Shown: in pieces, positions 25,436 to 34,065 of the stretch
Numbering within the stretch: position 1 is the stretch's first letter
How the letters are laid out: each line of letters begins with the position of its first letter
From: Seohaeicola zhoushanensis
Lineage (GTDB): Bacteria > Pseudomonadota > Alphaproteobacteria > Rhodobacterales > Rhodobacteraceae
Length of the DNA stretch: 64,000 nucleotides
Reading direction: 5' to 3'
Assembly (NCBI RefSeq): GCF_014656415.1
Contig: NZ_BNCJ01000014.1
Location: 55,982-119,981 of the forward strand
The notes under the pieces: model-generated
Databases searched by the model: none
Told to the model about the DNA's origin: nothing
What the model saw: the letters and a program-made list of their open reading frames with translations, nothing else
Program-made: the position numbers and the translations under genes

Positions 25436-26517
25436 CGCTCAACGTGCATCCCGATCCGCAGGAAAAGGCCGGGGGCTATGCCTTCCTGGAACTGCCGGGC
25501 GGGACGCTGCGCGGCGACAACGTGAATGTCGCCGTCTTCGACGCCTATGGAGAACGCTGGCTCGCCGCCGCCGAGGCGCCGGGCGCGCGCATCGGCATCG
25601 GCGATCCGCATTGGCAGAGCGAGCGGTTCGAGTTCGGGCCCTATCCGGTCTACCGCCACGAGGGGGCGGACTGGGTGCATATCGGCCCCGAGATCGTCAA
25701 CAAGGTCGAGGAATACGCGCCGCTGCGGCTCAGCCTCGGCGGGCGTGACTATGACATCGCCTGGCCCGACGACGTGCCGCCCCGCGCCGGGGCGGCGGTG
25801 CTGGGTGGCATCCGGCCCGTGGCGCGCCCGGTGAAGGAGACCGAGACCGCGCCGCTGGTCGGCCGCGCCGAACCGGCGCAGGCTGAGGAGACAGTGGTGG
25901 CTCCGCCGCCACGCCCGGCGCCCGCGCCAAAGCCCGAGCCCAAGCCGGACCCCGCGCCGGTGCGCACGACGAAACGGCCCAATCTCTGGCTGCCGCTCCT
26001 GCTGCTGCTTCTGCTGGCCGCCGGCGGCGCTGCCGCCTGGTGGTTCTGGCCACGCAAAGAGCCGACCGAGACCGCCGCCGCCGCCGAACCCGCCCCAGCC
26101 CCCGCGCCGCAGCCCGTCGCCGCCACCCCACCCGCGCCCAAGGGCGAACCCTGCGCGCTCGCCACGCTCGCGGCGATCCCCGATTTCCCCGCCGCCGACG
26201 CCGCGCTGCGCCAGTGCGGCAAGGACGTGACGCCCGACACCGCGCTCGAGGTGATCGAGGCCCATGCGGCAAAGGACGATCCCGGCGCGCTGCTGCTGAT
26301 CGGCACGCTCTACGACGAGAACAGCATCGACCCCCGCATCGAGACGCTGATCGGCTTGACCTTTGCACCGGACATCGCCCGCGCGGTCGAGTATTATGCC
26401 CGCGCGGCCAAGGCCGGATCGACGGCGGCGCCGGCCAAGCTGGCCGACGGCTGCAAGCGCCTCCAGGGGGCGGACGCGACATTGGCCAAGGGGGCGTATG
26501 ATGATTACTGCGGTTAA
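25432..26517 (+). CDS. Single-pass membrane protein with Sel1-like C-terminus
   Basis: 361 residues. The N-terminal 115 residues form a compact beta-rich cytoplasmic domain (WVHIGPEIVNKVEEYAPL) that might hold an FHA-like or carbohydrate-like fold, not identifiable by eye. A long Pro/Ala/Lys/Glu linker (about 125-182) precedes one TM (about 185-206). The exported part (240-361) has two cysteines and ends in a Sel1/TPR-like helix pair (DIARAVEYYARAAKAGS). The TM sequence is very like those of the protease and SrfA-like proteins. ATGA overlap with srfC; 17-bp overlap with the vWA gene. Confidence 0.72.
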   Translation: MTLNVHPDPQEKAGGYAFLELPGGTLRGDNVNVAVFDAYGERWLAAAEAPGARIGIGDPHWQSERFEFGPYPVYRHEGADWVHIGPEIVNKVEEYAPLRLSLGGRDYDIAWPDDVPPRAGAAVLGGIRPVARPVKETETAPLVGRAEPAQAEETVVAPPPRPAPAPKPEPKPDPAPVRTTKRPNLWLPLLLLLLLAAGGAAAWWFWPRKEPTETAAAAEPAPAPAPQPVAATPPAPKGEPCALATLAAIPDFPAADAALRQCGKDVTPDTALEVIEAHAAKDDPGALLLIGTLYDENSIDPRIETLIGLTFAPDIARAVEYYARAAKAGSTAAPAKLADGCKRLQGADATLAKGAYDDYCG

Positions 26518-28411
26518 GGCTTTCACCCTTGCATTCGCACTCGCGGTCTATGGGGCGCCGCTGGTGGCGCAGACCCCCGCGCGCCCGCTGCTGGTCGAGG
26601 GCCGCAAGACCGTCTACCAGCGCGTCCTGACCCGCCCCGACGCGCCGCGCTACACCGCCACCAACGGCGCCCCTGCGGCGATCTATCCGGCGTTCCAACC
26701 GCTCTACGTCTATGCCGCCGAGCCGGGCTGGTACCAGGTCGGCCGCTCGATCTCCTCCGGCCCCGAGGGCTGGGTCAAGGCCGACAGCGTGGTCGAGTGG
26801 AAGCAGAACATCGTCGCCGCCTTCACCAACCCCGCCGGCCGCCAGCGCCAGGTGCTCTTCGACACCGAAGCGCGGCTGCGCGCGATCATGGAGGACAAGA
26901 CGCTGCCCGAGATGCAGCAGCAGATCCTCGGCCAGGTGCTGGCCGGCAGCGTCTCTGCCGAAACCGGCGTCGTCGCCGCCGAGCCGCCGGTCTTCGTCAA
27001 CATCGTCGACCGCCTCTACCTCATGCCGATCCTCGACTTCGTGCAGGACCTGCACCCGCTGAACTACGAGGAAAACCTGCTGATGAAGGTCGCCTCGGTG
27101 CCGCTGCGCGAGGAAACCGCCGCGACCCCGGCCAAGGCCGACAGCTTCGACGTCGGCATCGTCTTCGTCTTCGACACCACCTCGTCGATGGAGCCCTATA
27201 TCTCCCGCACGCAGGCCGCCGTGGAACAGGTCGTGCGCGACATGGCTGGCACCGGCATCGGCGAGCGGGTGAACTTCGGCGTCGTCGCATTCCGCGACAA
27301 CAACGCCGTCGCGCCGGGGCTGGAATACCGCACCCGCACGCTGCTGCCGCTGCAGCGGCGCAGCGACCAGACGCCGGTGCTCGCCACCATCCGCGCCGCC
27401 ACCCGCGTCGCCAGCGTCGACTCGCCCGGCTTCAACGAGGACAGCCTGGCCGGGGTCGAGGATGCGGTCGACCTGACCGACTGGAACGGCGGCGGCGATC
27501 CCTTCGACGCGCGCATCGTCATTCTCATCACCGACGCCGGCCCGAAGGAGATCAACGACCCCAACGCCCGCAGCCAGATCGGCGCGAAGGAGCTGCAGCG
27601 CGCCGCGCAGGACAAGGGTGTCGCCATCATGACGCTGCACCTCAAGACCCCGGTGCCGGGCGAGGCGCAGCACGCCTATGCCGCCCGCGAATACCGCGAC
27701 CTCTCGCGCTTCAACAACGATACCTTCTACTACGGCATCGAGAACGGCTCGCCCGAGGCCTTCGAGTCGACCGTCCACCGCCTCGTCACCGCGATGACCG
27801 ACGTGATCCGCGAGGCGCGCAGCGAGACGCCGGTGCTGCCGGCGGCGCAGAAGGGGCCGGAACTGGTCAATCTCGGCCTCGCCATGCGCCTTGCCTGGCT
27901 CGGCCGCACCCAGGGCACCGAGGCCCCCGACGTGATCGAGGGCTGGGTCTCGGAGAAAGCCATCGAGGACCCCGCCAAGCTGGCGATCGAACCGCGTCTG
28001 CTCGTCACCAAGAACGAGATGGCGACCATGGCCGACCTGCTGGCGCAGTTGCTCACACTGGGCGAACAGGCGCGCGGGGCCGAAGATGCGGCAAGCTTCT
28101 TCACCCAGGTCCGCGACGTCGTGGCCCGCATGGCGCAGAACCCCGACCGGCTGGTCAATACCGACAGCAACACGCTGGGCGGCGCGCTCGAATTCCTCGA
28201 GGATCTGCCCTACGAGAGCCAGTTGATGCTGACCACCGAGGAACGCTGGGCGCAAAGCGCGATGAACCGCCGCCAGATCCTCGACGGGATGCGCCAGAAG
28301 CTGGTGCAATACCGCAAGTGGCTCTTGAACCCCGATGTCTGGACACCCCTCTTCGATGGCGCACCCGACGGCGAATACGTCTTTGCGATGCCCTTCGACG
28401 TATTGCCCTGA
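26501..28411 (+). CDS. Exported vWA-domain protein resembling the periplasmic part of PpkA
   Basis: 636 residues with a signal peptide (about 1-24, ending LVAQ). An SH3-like region has GWYQVGR and GWVKADSVVEWKQ, followed by FTNPAGRQRQVLF; this arrangement is what follows the TM in T6SS kinase PpkA. The vWA domain starts near residue 220 with the MIDAS motif DTTSS (Asp225) and ends around 430 (ILITDAGPKEI inside). A helical C-terminal region completes it. No kinase domain is fused. ATG 26498 and 26501 are adjacent; AAGGGGG favours the second. Its place next to TagT/S/R-like genes supports a periplasmic sensor or adaptor role. Confidence 0.8.
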   Translation: MITAVKAFTLAFALAVYGAPLVAQTPARPLLVEGRKTVYQRVLTRPDAPRYTATNGAPAAIYPAFQPLYVYAAEPGWYQVGRSISSGPEGWVKADSVVEWKQNIVAAFTNPAGRQRQVLFDTEARLRAIMEDKTLPEMQQQILGQVLAGSVSAETGVVAAEPPVFVNIVDRLYLMPILDFVQDLHPLNYEENLLMKVASVPLREETAATPAKADSFDVGIVFVFDTTSSMEPYISRTQAAVEQVVRDMAGTGIGERVNFGVVAFRDNNAVAPGLEYRTRTLLPLQRRSDQTPVLATIRAATRVASVDSPGFNEDSLAGVEDAVDLTDWNGGGDPFDARIVILITDAGPKEINDPNARSQIGAKELQRAAQDKGVAIMTLHLKTPVPGEAQHAYAAREYRDLSRFNNDTFYYGIENGSPEAFESTVHRLVTAMTDVIREARSETPVLPAAQKGPELVNLGLAMRLAWLGRTQGTEAPDVIEGWVSEKAIEDPAKLAIEPRLLVTKNEMATMADLLAQLLTLGEQARGAEDAASFFTQVRDVVARMAQNPDRLVNTDSNTLGGALEFLEDLPYESQLMLTTEERWAQSAMNRRQILDGMRQKLVQYRKWLLNPDVWTPLFDGAPDGEYVFAMPFDVLP

Positions 28412-28418
28412 GGCGCGC

Positions 28419-29132
28419 GTGGCGGGCCTGCGGCTGAGCGGGGCGCGGATCGACCTGCGCGACGGCGACCGTGCCTTCCGGCTCGAGGTCGACGAGCTGA
28501 CGCTCGACGCCGGCCAGGCGGTGGCGCTGACCGGGGCCAGCGGCTCGGGCAAGACGCTGCTGCTTGAACTGCTGGGCCTGCTGCGGGCGCCGGGGCCGGG
28601 GACGGCCTATCGCCTGGGCGAAAGCGACCTTGCCGCGCTCTGGTCTCACGGCCCGCGCGCCGCCGCGCTGGCGCGGGGGCGGGGCGCGCATTTCGGTTTC
28701 GTGCCGCAGACCGGCGGGCTGATGCCCTTTCTCACCGTGGCCGAGAACGTCGCCCTGCCGCAGGCCATTGCGGGCCGCCGCGACGCGGGCCGCGTCACCG
28801 CGCTGATCGACCGGCTGGGGCTGGGCGACGTGGCGGCCCTGCGCCCCGGCGCGCTTTCCATCGGCCAGCGCCAGCGCACCGCCATCGCCCGCGCGTTGGC
28901 GCATCGCCCGCCCTTCGTCATCGCCGACGAACCCACCGCCGCGCTCGACCCCGACAGCGCCGACCGGGTGCTCGACCTGCTGCTGGAAACCGCCCGCGCC
29001 GAGGGCTCGGGTGTGATCCTGTCGTCGCACGATATCGCCCGGATGGACCGTTTCGCCATCCCGCGCCGGGCGCTGGGCGTGACGACCGAGGGCGCCACGG
29101 TGCTCTCACGGCTCGGGGGCGCGCCATGCTGA
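28419..29132 (+). CDS. ABC transporter ATP-binding protein (TagT/LolD-like)
   Basis: 237 residues from a GTG start. Walker A GASGSGKT at 39-46, Q-loop in FVPQTGG, signature LSIGQRQR, Walker B FVIADEP and H-loop SSHD are all intact, so ATP hydrolysis is expected. It belongs to the MacB/LolD/FtsE class that powers FtsX-like mechanotransmission permeases. GAGG precedes the GTG at a good distance; an ATG 84 bp upstream lies in the vWA gene. It overlaps the permease gene by 7 bp. In T6SS loci the TagT protein fills this role. Confidence 0.87.
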   Translation: MAGLRLSGARIDLRDGDRAFRLEVDELTLDAGQAVALTGASGSGKTLLLELLGLLRAPGPGTAYRLGESDLAALWSHGPRAAALARGRGAHFGFVPQTGGLMPFLTVAENVALPQAIAGRRDAGRVTALIDRLGLGDVAALRPGALSIGQRQRTAIARALAHRPPFVIADEPTAALDPDSADRVLDLLLETARAEGSGVILSSHDIARMDRFAIPRRALGVTTEGATVLSRLGGAPC

Positions 29133-30322
29133 TCGCCACGCTGGCCTGGCGCGACCTGATCCGCGACCGCTTCTTCCTGCTCTGCAACACCGCGGTGATG
29201 GTCGGCATCCTGGTGCCGCTGCTGGTGCTCTTCGGGGTCAAGAACGGCGTCTATGCCGCGCTGGTCGGCCAGATGCTGGCGGACCCCGCCAACCTGCAGA
29301 TCGACACCGCCGGCAATGCGACTCTGACCGAGGCCGAGATAGCGCCCCTGCGCGACTGGCCCGAGATCGCCTTTGTCACGCCCAAGGTGCGTACCCAGTT
29401 CGACTACATGAACATCCGCGCCAAGGACGGCCGCCGCATCCGCCCGGCGCTGGTGATCCCGACCGGCGCGGGCGACCCGACCCTGCCCAAAGACGCCGCG
29501 CTGGGCGCGGGCGAGGTGGCGGTCAGCGCCCAGTTGGCGAAACAGCTCGACCTCGCGCCGGGCACCGAATTGCAGCTCATCAGCCAGGCCGAGGATCGCC
29601 CGAAACAGCTGTTGCTGCCGGCGCGCGTCGCCATCGTGCTGCCCGAAAGCGCCACCGCCGGGGCCGCGGTGCTGGCGCCCTTCGCCACGCTCGACCTGAT
29701 CGAGGCCTTCTACGACAGCTACAGCCTGCCCGAGCATGGCATCGAGGGCACTAAACCGCTCGCGGACCGGGTCCCCGTCTATTCCGGCCTGCGCGCCTAC
29801 GCCCGCTCGCTCGAAGGGCTGGCGCCGCTGCAGGCGCGGATCGAGGCACAGCTCGGCATGGGCACCACCGCCAACACACGGGCGGTGGAATCGCTGCTGG
29901 GCCTCGGGCGCAAGCTGAACCTCGCGCTGGCGGGCACGGCGGTGCTGGCCGCCATCGGGCTGGGCGCGGCGCTGGTGCTGGGCTTCTGGTCCGACGTGGC
30001 ACGCAAGAAGACCGTGCTCGCCACCATTGCGCTGCTCGGCGTGCCGGGGCGCGACCTGGCGCTCTTCCCCGTGTTTCAGGCGCTGATCACCGCCGCTCTC
30101 GGCCTTGTGAGCAGCTTTGTTCTCTATGCCATCGCGGCGCAGGGCGCGGCGGCGCTCTTTGGCGAAGGTCTGCCGGGCGAGGCGCCGCTGGCGGTGATCT
30201 CGGCCGGGCAGGGGGCGCTGATCTCGCTCGCCGTGCTGGCGCTGGTCGCCTGCGCCGCCGCCGCTGCCGCATGGTCGGCGCAGCGGCTCGATCCGGCCTC
30301 GGTGCTGCGGGAGGGCACATGA
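29126..30322 (+). CDS. FtsX/MacB-like permease (TagS-like)
   Basis: 398 residues. One TM near the N-terminus (about 16-38), a periplasmic domain of about 215 residues, then three TMs (about 262-285, 305-335, 350-380). This is the FtsX/MacB topology. It ends LDPASVLREGT, the common C-terminus of this family. Such permeases usually transmit force to a periplasmic partner rather than translocate a substrate. Overlaps the TagR-like gene by 4 bp. The neighbouring partner is most likely the exported TagR-like protein. Confidence 0.84.
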   Translation: MLIATLAWRDLIRDRFFLLCNTAVMVGILVPLLVLFGVKNGVYAALVGQMLADPANLQIDTAGNATLTEAEIAPLRDWPEIAFVTPKVRTQFDYMNIRAKDGRRIRPALVIPTGAGDPTLPKDAALGAGEVAVSAQLAKQLDLAPGTELQLISQAEDRPKQLLLPARVAIVLPESATAGAAVLAPFATLDLIEAFYDSYSLPEHGIEGTKPLADRVPVYSGLRAYARSLEGLAPLQARIEAQLGMGTTANTRAVESLLGLGRKLNLALAGTAVLAAIGLGAALVLGFWSDVARKKTVLATIALLGVPGRDLALFPVFQALITAALGLVSSFVLYAIAAQGAAALFGEGLPGEAPLAVISAGQGALISLAVLALVACAAAAAAWSAQRLDPASVLREGT

Positions 30323-31869
30323 AACGCCTCGCTCTCATCCTCGCCCTCGCGGCGGCCCCGGCGCAGGCCCAGGACTGGCCGCGCGAGGTCTACGACCCGG
30401 CCACCGAGGGCGCGCCCGCCGACCTCGTGCTGCCGATGCCCTGCGGTGGGGCGATGGCCTTCCAGAAGGTCACCGTGCCCGTCGACGCCTCCGACCCGCT
30501 GGCCGACCGCCGCCTGCGGCTGGGCCAGACGCTCGACGACACCGGCTATTCCGACTACCTCAGCCCGGCCTTCCTGCGCGGCAGCTTCACCGACGCTGCG
30601 ACTGGTACCACCCATTACTACATCGCCCGCTACGAGTTGACCGAGGGCCAGTATCGCGCCCTGATCGGCGATTGCCACGCGCCCGAGCGCAGCGACCGGC
30701 TGGCGCGCGGCGGGCTGTCCTGGTTTGACGCGGTCTCGCTGGCGCAGACCTACTCCGAATGGTTGATCGCGCAGCGCCCGCCGGGGCTGCCGGTCGAGGA
30801 CGGGGTGCCCGGATTTGTCCGCCTGCCGACCGAGACGGAATGGGAATACGCCACCCGCGGCGGCGCCCGGATCGAGCCGACCAAGTTTCCCGACCGCACC
30901 TTCTTCGGCGACGGCGACCTGCGCGACTATGCCCGCCACCAGGCCGCGGGATCGGGGCGCGGGGCGTTGGGGCCGGTCGGGCTGCGCAAGCCCAACCCCC
31001 TGGGACTCTACGATGTTTACGGCAATGCCGAGGAACTGATGCTCGACCCCTTCCGCCTGAACGCGGTGGGCCGCGCCGGCGGGCAGGTCGGCGGCATCGT
31101 CACCCGTGGCGGCTCGGTGCTCTCGACACCCGACCAGATCTACTCGGCGCAGCGCACCGAGTATCCGCCCTTCGACCCCGCGACCGGCGCGCCCATCGCC
31201 GGGGCCACCTTCGGAATGCGGCTGGTGATCGCCACCCATATCGCCACCTCCGACGCCCACCTGCGCGCGATCCGCAACCGCTGGGACGAGATCGCCGGCG
31301 CCGAGCCCGACGCCGCCATCGCCGAGACCGACCCGCTGGCGCTGCTCACCGGGCTGATCGAGGCGGAAACCGACCCCGGCCGCCAGGACGCGCTGAACGA
31401 GCTCAAGCTCCAGTTCCGCCGCGCCGGCGACCGCGCCCAGACCGCGCAGAGCCAATCGGCCCGCGCCACCCTGCTGGCCGGCGCGGTCTTCGTCGAGTCG
31501 CTCGACAACAACGCCGCCGCCATCGCCGCCAAGGCCGCCAATATCCGGATGCTGGTCGATCTGCAGAAGAACGGCAACCAGACCGCCTTCTACGCCCGCC
31601 AGGTCGAGAAACACGTCCAGGAGATCGGCGAGCTGCGCGCCGCGCAGGCGACCTACCTGCTGTCCTTCCGTGCCACCCTCGAGTCGCTGAACGCCGATGT
31701 CGCCCCGACCGTGCGGGAGTCCGCCTATGCGGTGCTGCGCGAGGAAATGTCGCTCGCCGGCCGCTCGGCCCTTCTGCGCAAGCTCGACCGCTTCTGGGGC
31801 GACGTCGAAGCCTATGCCGACCGCCCCGACCTTGGTCCGGACGCGCTCCTGGCGATGGCGCTCGACTAG
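30319..31869 (+). CDS. Exported sulfatase-modifying-factor-like protein (TagR-like)
   Basis: 516 residues; signal peptide about 1-18 (ending AQAQ). The FGE/SUMF1 domain is recognised from YYIARYELTEGQYRAL, RLPTETEWEYATRGG and NPLGLYDVYGNAEEL. The copper-binding cysteine pair of true formylglycine-generating enzymes is not seen (the segment reads RGGSVLSTPDQIYSAQR), so it is probably a binding module, as TagR is. A helical C-terminal region (about 330-510) is additional. It is the last gene of the operon. I infer that it senses an envelope ligand and signals through the permease. Confidence 0.8.
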   Translation: MKRLALILALAAAPAQAQDWPREVYDPATEGAPADLVLPMPCGGAMAFQKVTVPVDASDPLADRRLRLGQTLDDTGYSDYLSPAFLRGSFTDAATGTTHYYIARYELTEGQYRALIGDCHAPERSDRLARGGLSWFDAVSLAQTYSEWLIAQRPPGLPVEDGVPGFVRLPTETEWEYATRGGARIEPTKFPDRTFFGDGDLRDYARHQAAGSGRGALGPVGLRKPNPLGLYDVYGNAEELMLDPFRLNAVGRAGGQVGGIVTRGGSVLSTPDQIYSAQRTEYPPFDPATGAPIAGATFGMRLVIATHIATSDAHLRAIRNRWDEIAGAEPDAAIAETDPLALLTGLIEAETDPGRQDALNELKLQFRRAGDRAQTAQSQSARATLLAGAVFVESLDNNAAAIAAKAANIRMLVDLQKNGNQTAFYARQVEKHVQEIGELRAAQATYLLSFRATLESLNADVAPTVRESAYAVLREEMSLAGRSALLRKLDRFWGDVEAYADRPDLGPDALLAMALD

Positions 31870-31887
31870 GGTCGGGCAATCGTGACT

Positions 31888-31915
31888 TTGACTGTGTCAC
31901 AGTTTGGCGTAGATT
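31888..31915 (+). promoter_or_regulatory. Sigma-70-type promoter upstream of the exported PG-binding gene
   Basis: TTGACT (31888-31893), a 16-bp spacer, and TAGATT (31910-31915). The spacer starts with CTGTGTCACAG, an imperfect palindrome that overlaps the -35 and might be an operator. It follows the end of the srf-like operon and precedes the next gene by about 135 bp, suggesting that gene has its own transcript. Confidence 0.45.
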
Positions 31916-32050
31916 ATAGGGGAAGGCGGTGCGCAGACTTGACGAAAGGGCGCCGTTTTGTTCCGCTGGCGGTTCCGCTGGTGGGCGCGGAGGTAACGCT
32001 GTGACACCGCACAGGAAACTGGCGGAATTATGCCCCGGAGGTTTTTGAAG

Positions 32051-33361
32051 ATGTTGAAAAGCAAACTTTTGTCGACGCTGACGATGGCGGCCCTGATCGC
32101 CGTGCCGGTCGAGCGTGCCCAGGCCAGCGATGCGGGTGCCGCCATCGGCGGCATGATCCTCGGTGGCATCATTGTCAACGAGATGAACAAGAACAAGCAG
32201 CGCCAGCGCACGGTCTATCGCACCGCGCCGGCCTATTCGGTGACGCGGGAAGAGAACCGGCAGATCCAGACGGCGCTGAACTACTTCGGCTACAATGCCG
32301 GCACCGCCGATGGTGTGATGGGCAGCCGCTCGCGGTCGGCCGTTTCGCAATACCAGGCGCAGATGGGCTTTACCCCCGACGGCCAGATCGACCCCTACGA
32401 GCGCGACTTCCTGCTCGGCTCGTATCAGCGCGCGCTGTCGAGCTCGCATGTCGCGCCCTATAACCAGATCATGGCGACCCAGGGCCCGTCCGGCCTGCTG
32501 CGCACCTATCGCAACGAGCAGCTCGGTATCGCCACAACCGCCGCGCAGCCGACGCCGGCCCCGGCACCGATCCCGGCCCCCGCGCCGATGCCCGCCCCGG
32601 TGGCCACCGCCGCCCCGGCTCCGGCTCCCGTGCCTGCACCGGCCCCGGCGCCGGCACCGGTGACCGCGCGCCAGGACAACGCGGCGCTGCCGTCCTTCAC
32701 CTTCGGCCAGACCGACCGTTCGGTGAACGAACACTGCAACCAGATCAACGTGCTGACCGCGGCCAATGGCGGCATCACCGCGCCGGGACGGGTGCAGGAT
32801 GCGGAATTCGCGCTCAACGAGCAGTTCTGCCTGGCCCGCACCCATGCGATGGCGGAAAGCACCTCGATCACCGCGACGATCCCCAACATGACCGACGCGC
32901 AGATCGCGCAGCAGTGTGAGGGCCTGGCCCAGGTGATCGCACCGCAGCTCGGTAATCTCGCCGGCTCGCGCCCCGACCAGGTGATCGCCGATACCTCGGC
33001 GGTGCTGCAGCAGTCGGGCCAGCCGATCGACCAGCTGGCCGCAGGCGGCAAGGTCTGCCTCGGCGTCGGCTATCGCACCGACAACGCCCAGATGGCGCTG
33101 GCCTCGGCCGTGCTGCTGGCGGCCTCGGGTCAGCTTGGCTATGGCGAGGTGATCAGCCACCATATGCGCGAGGGCTTCGGCACCGCCAAGGCCGACCCGG
33201 CACGGGCCAACGCCTGGATGCAGATGGCGCTGGACACCGTGACCTCGACCGCCGGCGCGGCGGTGATGGGCCAGTCGCCCGACCGGGTTGCGGTTCTGCA
33301 GGACGCCACCGCGGGCGGCGGCGGCTCGGCCAAGCTGCCGTCCTTCCCGGCCAAGAACTGA
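32051..33361 (+). CDS. Exported peptidoglycan-binding-domain protein
   Basis: 436 residues from ATG 32051, which has GGAGG upstream; the ATG at 32030 would place that SD inside the gene. Signal peptide about 1-26 (ending AQA-S). A glycine-rich hydrophobic stretch (GAAIGGMILGGII) follows, then a PG_binding_1 domain (about 70-115; NYFGYNAGTADGVMGSRSRSA pattern, split by a turn), a Pro/Ala linker of about 45 residues, and a 210-residue C-terminal domain with paired cysteines of unknown type. Likely anchored at the cell wall. Could be associated with the preceding envelope system, but the promoter is separate. Confidence 0.75.
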   Translation: MLKSKLLSTLTMAALIAVPVERAQASDAGAAIGGMILGGIIVNEMNKNKQRQRTVYRTAPAYSVTREENRQIQTALNYFGYNAGTADGVMGSRSRSAVSQYQAQMGFTPDGQIDPYERDFLLGSYQRALSSSHVAPYNQIMATQGPSGLLRTYRNEQLGIATTAAQPTPAPAPIPAPAPMPAPVATAAPAPAPVPAPAPAPAPVTARQDNAALPSFTFGQTDRSVNEHCNQINVLTAANGGITAPGRVQDAEFALNEQFCLARTHAMAESTSITATIPNMTDAQIAQQCEGLAQVIAPQLGNLAGSRPDQVIADTSAVLQQSGQPIDQLAAGGKVCLGVGYRTDNAQMALASAVLLAASGQLGYGEVISHHMREGFGTAKADPARANAWMQMALDTVTSTAGAAVMGQSPDRVAVLQDATAGGGGSAKLPSFPAKN

Positions 33362-33439
33362 TCCGCGCGACACGCCTGGAGGGTGACGCCCGTCCCCGCA
33401 GGGGGGCGGGCGTTCCGTATTCAGGGAGCGCGCCTGGCG

Positions 33440-33540
33440 GAGGTTCACGCCCCTGGGTCAGGCAGGATTCGGGGGGCGCTGCCCCCGCCGCGCCCCTGGG
33501 GCGCGGCCCCCCCGGAGGTATTTGGAAAGAAGAGAAATCA
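33440..33540 (+). repeat. Composite dispersed intergenic element, full copy
   Basis: Reads GAGGTTCACGCCCCTGGGTC, then GGATTCG, the hairpin GGGGGCGCTGCCCCC (33472-33486), a second GC hairpin (CGCCCCTGGGGCG-like), and the tail CCGGAGGTATTTGGAAAGAA ending GAGAAATCA. It is the reverse complement of the 8014 and 38153 copies. No gene is present in 33362-33632; the stretch consists of this element and the inverted copy next to it. Confidence 0.7.
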
Positions 33541-33551
33541 GGGGGAGTTTT

Positions 33552-33584
33552 GCGTTTTCTTCTCTTTGATAAATACTCCAGGGA
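33552..33584 (-). repeat. Inverted core copy of the dispersed element
   Basis: TTTTCTTCTCTTTGATAAATACTCCAGG-type sequence, split here as TTTTCTTCTCTTTG (33555-33568) and ATAAATACTCCAGGG (33569-33583), is the reverse complement of the AT tail at 33511-33540. The two tails face each other over about 15 bp and could fold into one long hairpin of roughly 24 bp with mismatches. This could end transcription from either side. Confidence 0.6.
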
Positions 33585-33632
33585 CCCGGCAGGGCCAGGA
33601 CTGACAGTTGGCAAGGGCGCCGGGAGGGCGGC

Positions 33633-34064
33633 ATGAGAACAATCGTGATGGCGCTGGTCCTGCTGCTTGCGGCAGGCGGGGCGCGGGCGGACCGGGTGAA
33701 CGGCGCGAGCGAGGCGCTGAACGGGTTCCGCGCCAAGGTCGGCCTGGCGCCGCTGGCGCATTCGGGGCAACTGCAGCAGGCGGCGGAGCGCCATGCGCGC
33801 GACCTGCTGGCGCGGGGCGGGCTGTCGCACCGGGGCGCGGACGGCAGCACCGTCGGCGACCGGGTGATGCGCACCGGCTATCGCTATTGCACCGTGGCCG
33901 AGAACATCGGGCGCGGGCAGCGCTCGCTGGAGGAGATCATGCTGGGCTGGGCCGGGTCGGACGGGCACCGGGCCAATATGCTTCTGGCGAATGTCCGCAA
34001 CTACGGCCTTGCCTGGGAGAAGGGCAATATCTGGGTGCTGGTGCTGGCGGCGCCGGGCTGCTGA
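33633..34064 (+). CDS. CAP-domain (SCP/PR-1-like) exported protein
   Basis: 143 residues with a signal peptide (about 1-19, ending ARA). The CAP fold is recognised from LNGFRAKVGLAPLAHSGQLQ, ERHARDLLARGGLSHRGADG, ENIGRG and MLGWAGSDGHRANML. The CAP-cavity histidines and glutamates are present (His49-type in ERHARDL, SHRG, AENI, DGHR). Bacterial CAP proteins are secreted or periplasmic with poorly known functions. Two cysteines (CTV and the terminal C) may form a disulfide. It is convergent with the MarR gene, separated by 1 bp. Confidence 0.85.
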   Translation: MRTIVMALVLLLAAGGARADRVNGASEALNGFRAKVGLAPLAHSGQLQQAAERHARDLLARGGLSHRGADGSTVGDRVMRTGYRYCTVAENIGRGQRSLEEIMLGWAGSDGHRANMLLANVRNYGLAWEKGNIWVLVLAAPGC

Positions 34065-34065
34065 G

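Noticed and set aside
16173..31869. Type VI secretion locus
   Set aside because: No TssB/C sheath, Hcp, VgrG, ClpV, or TssJLM genes; only the Tag-like regulatory parts are similar.
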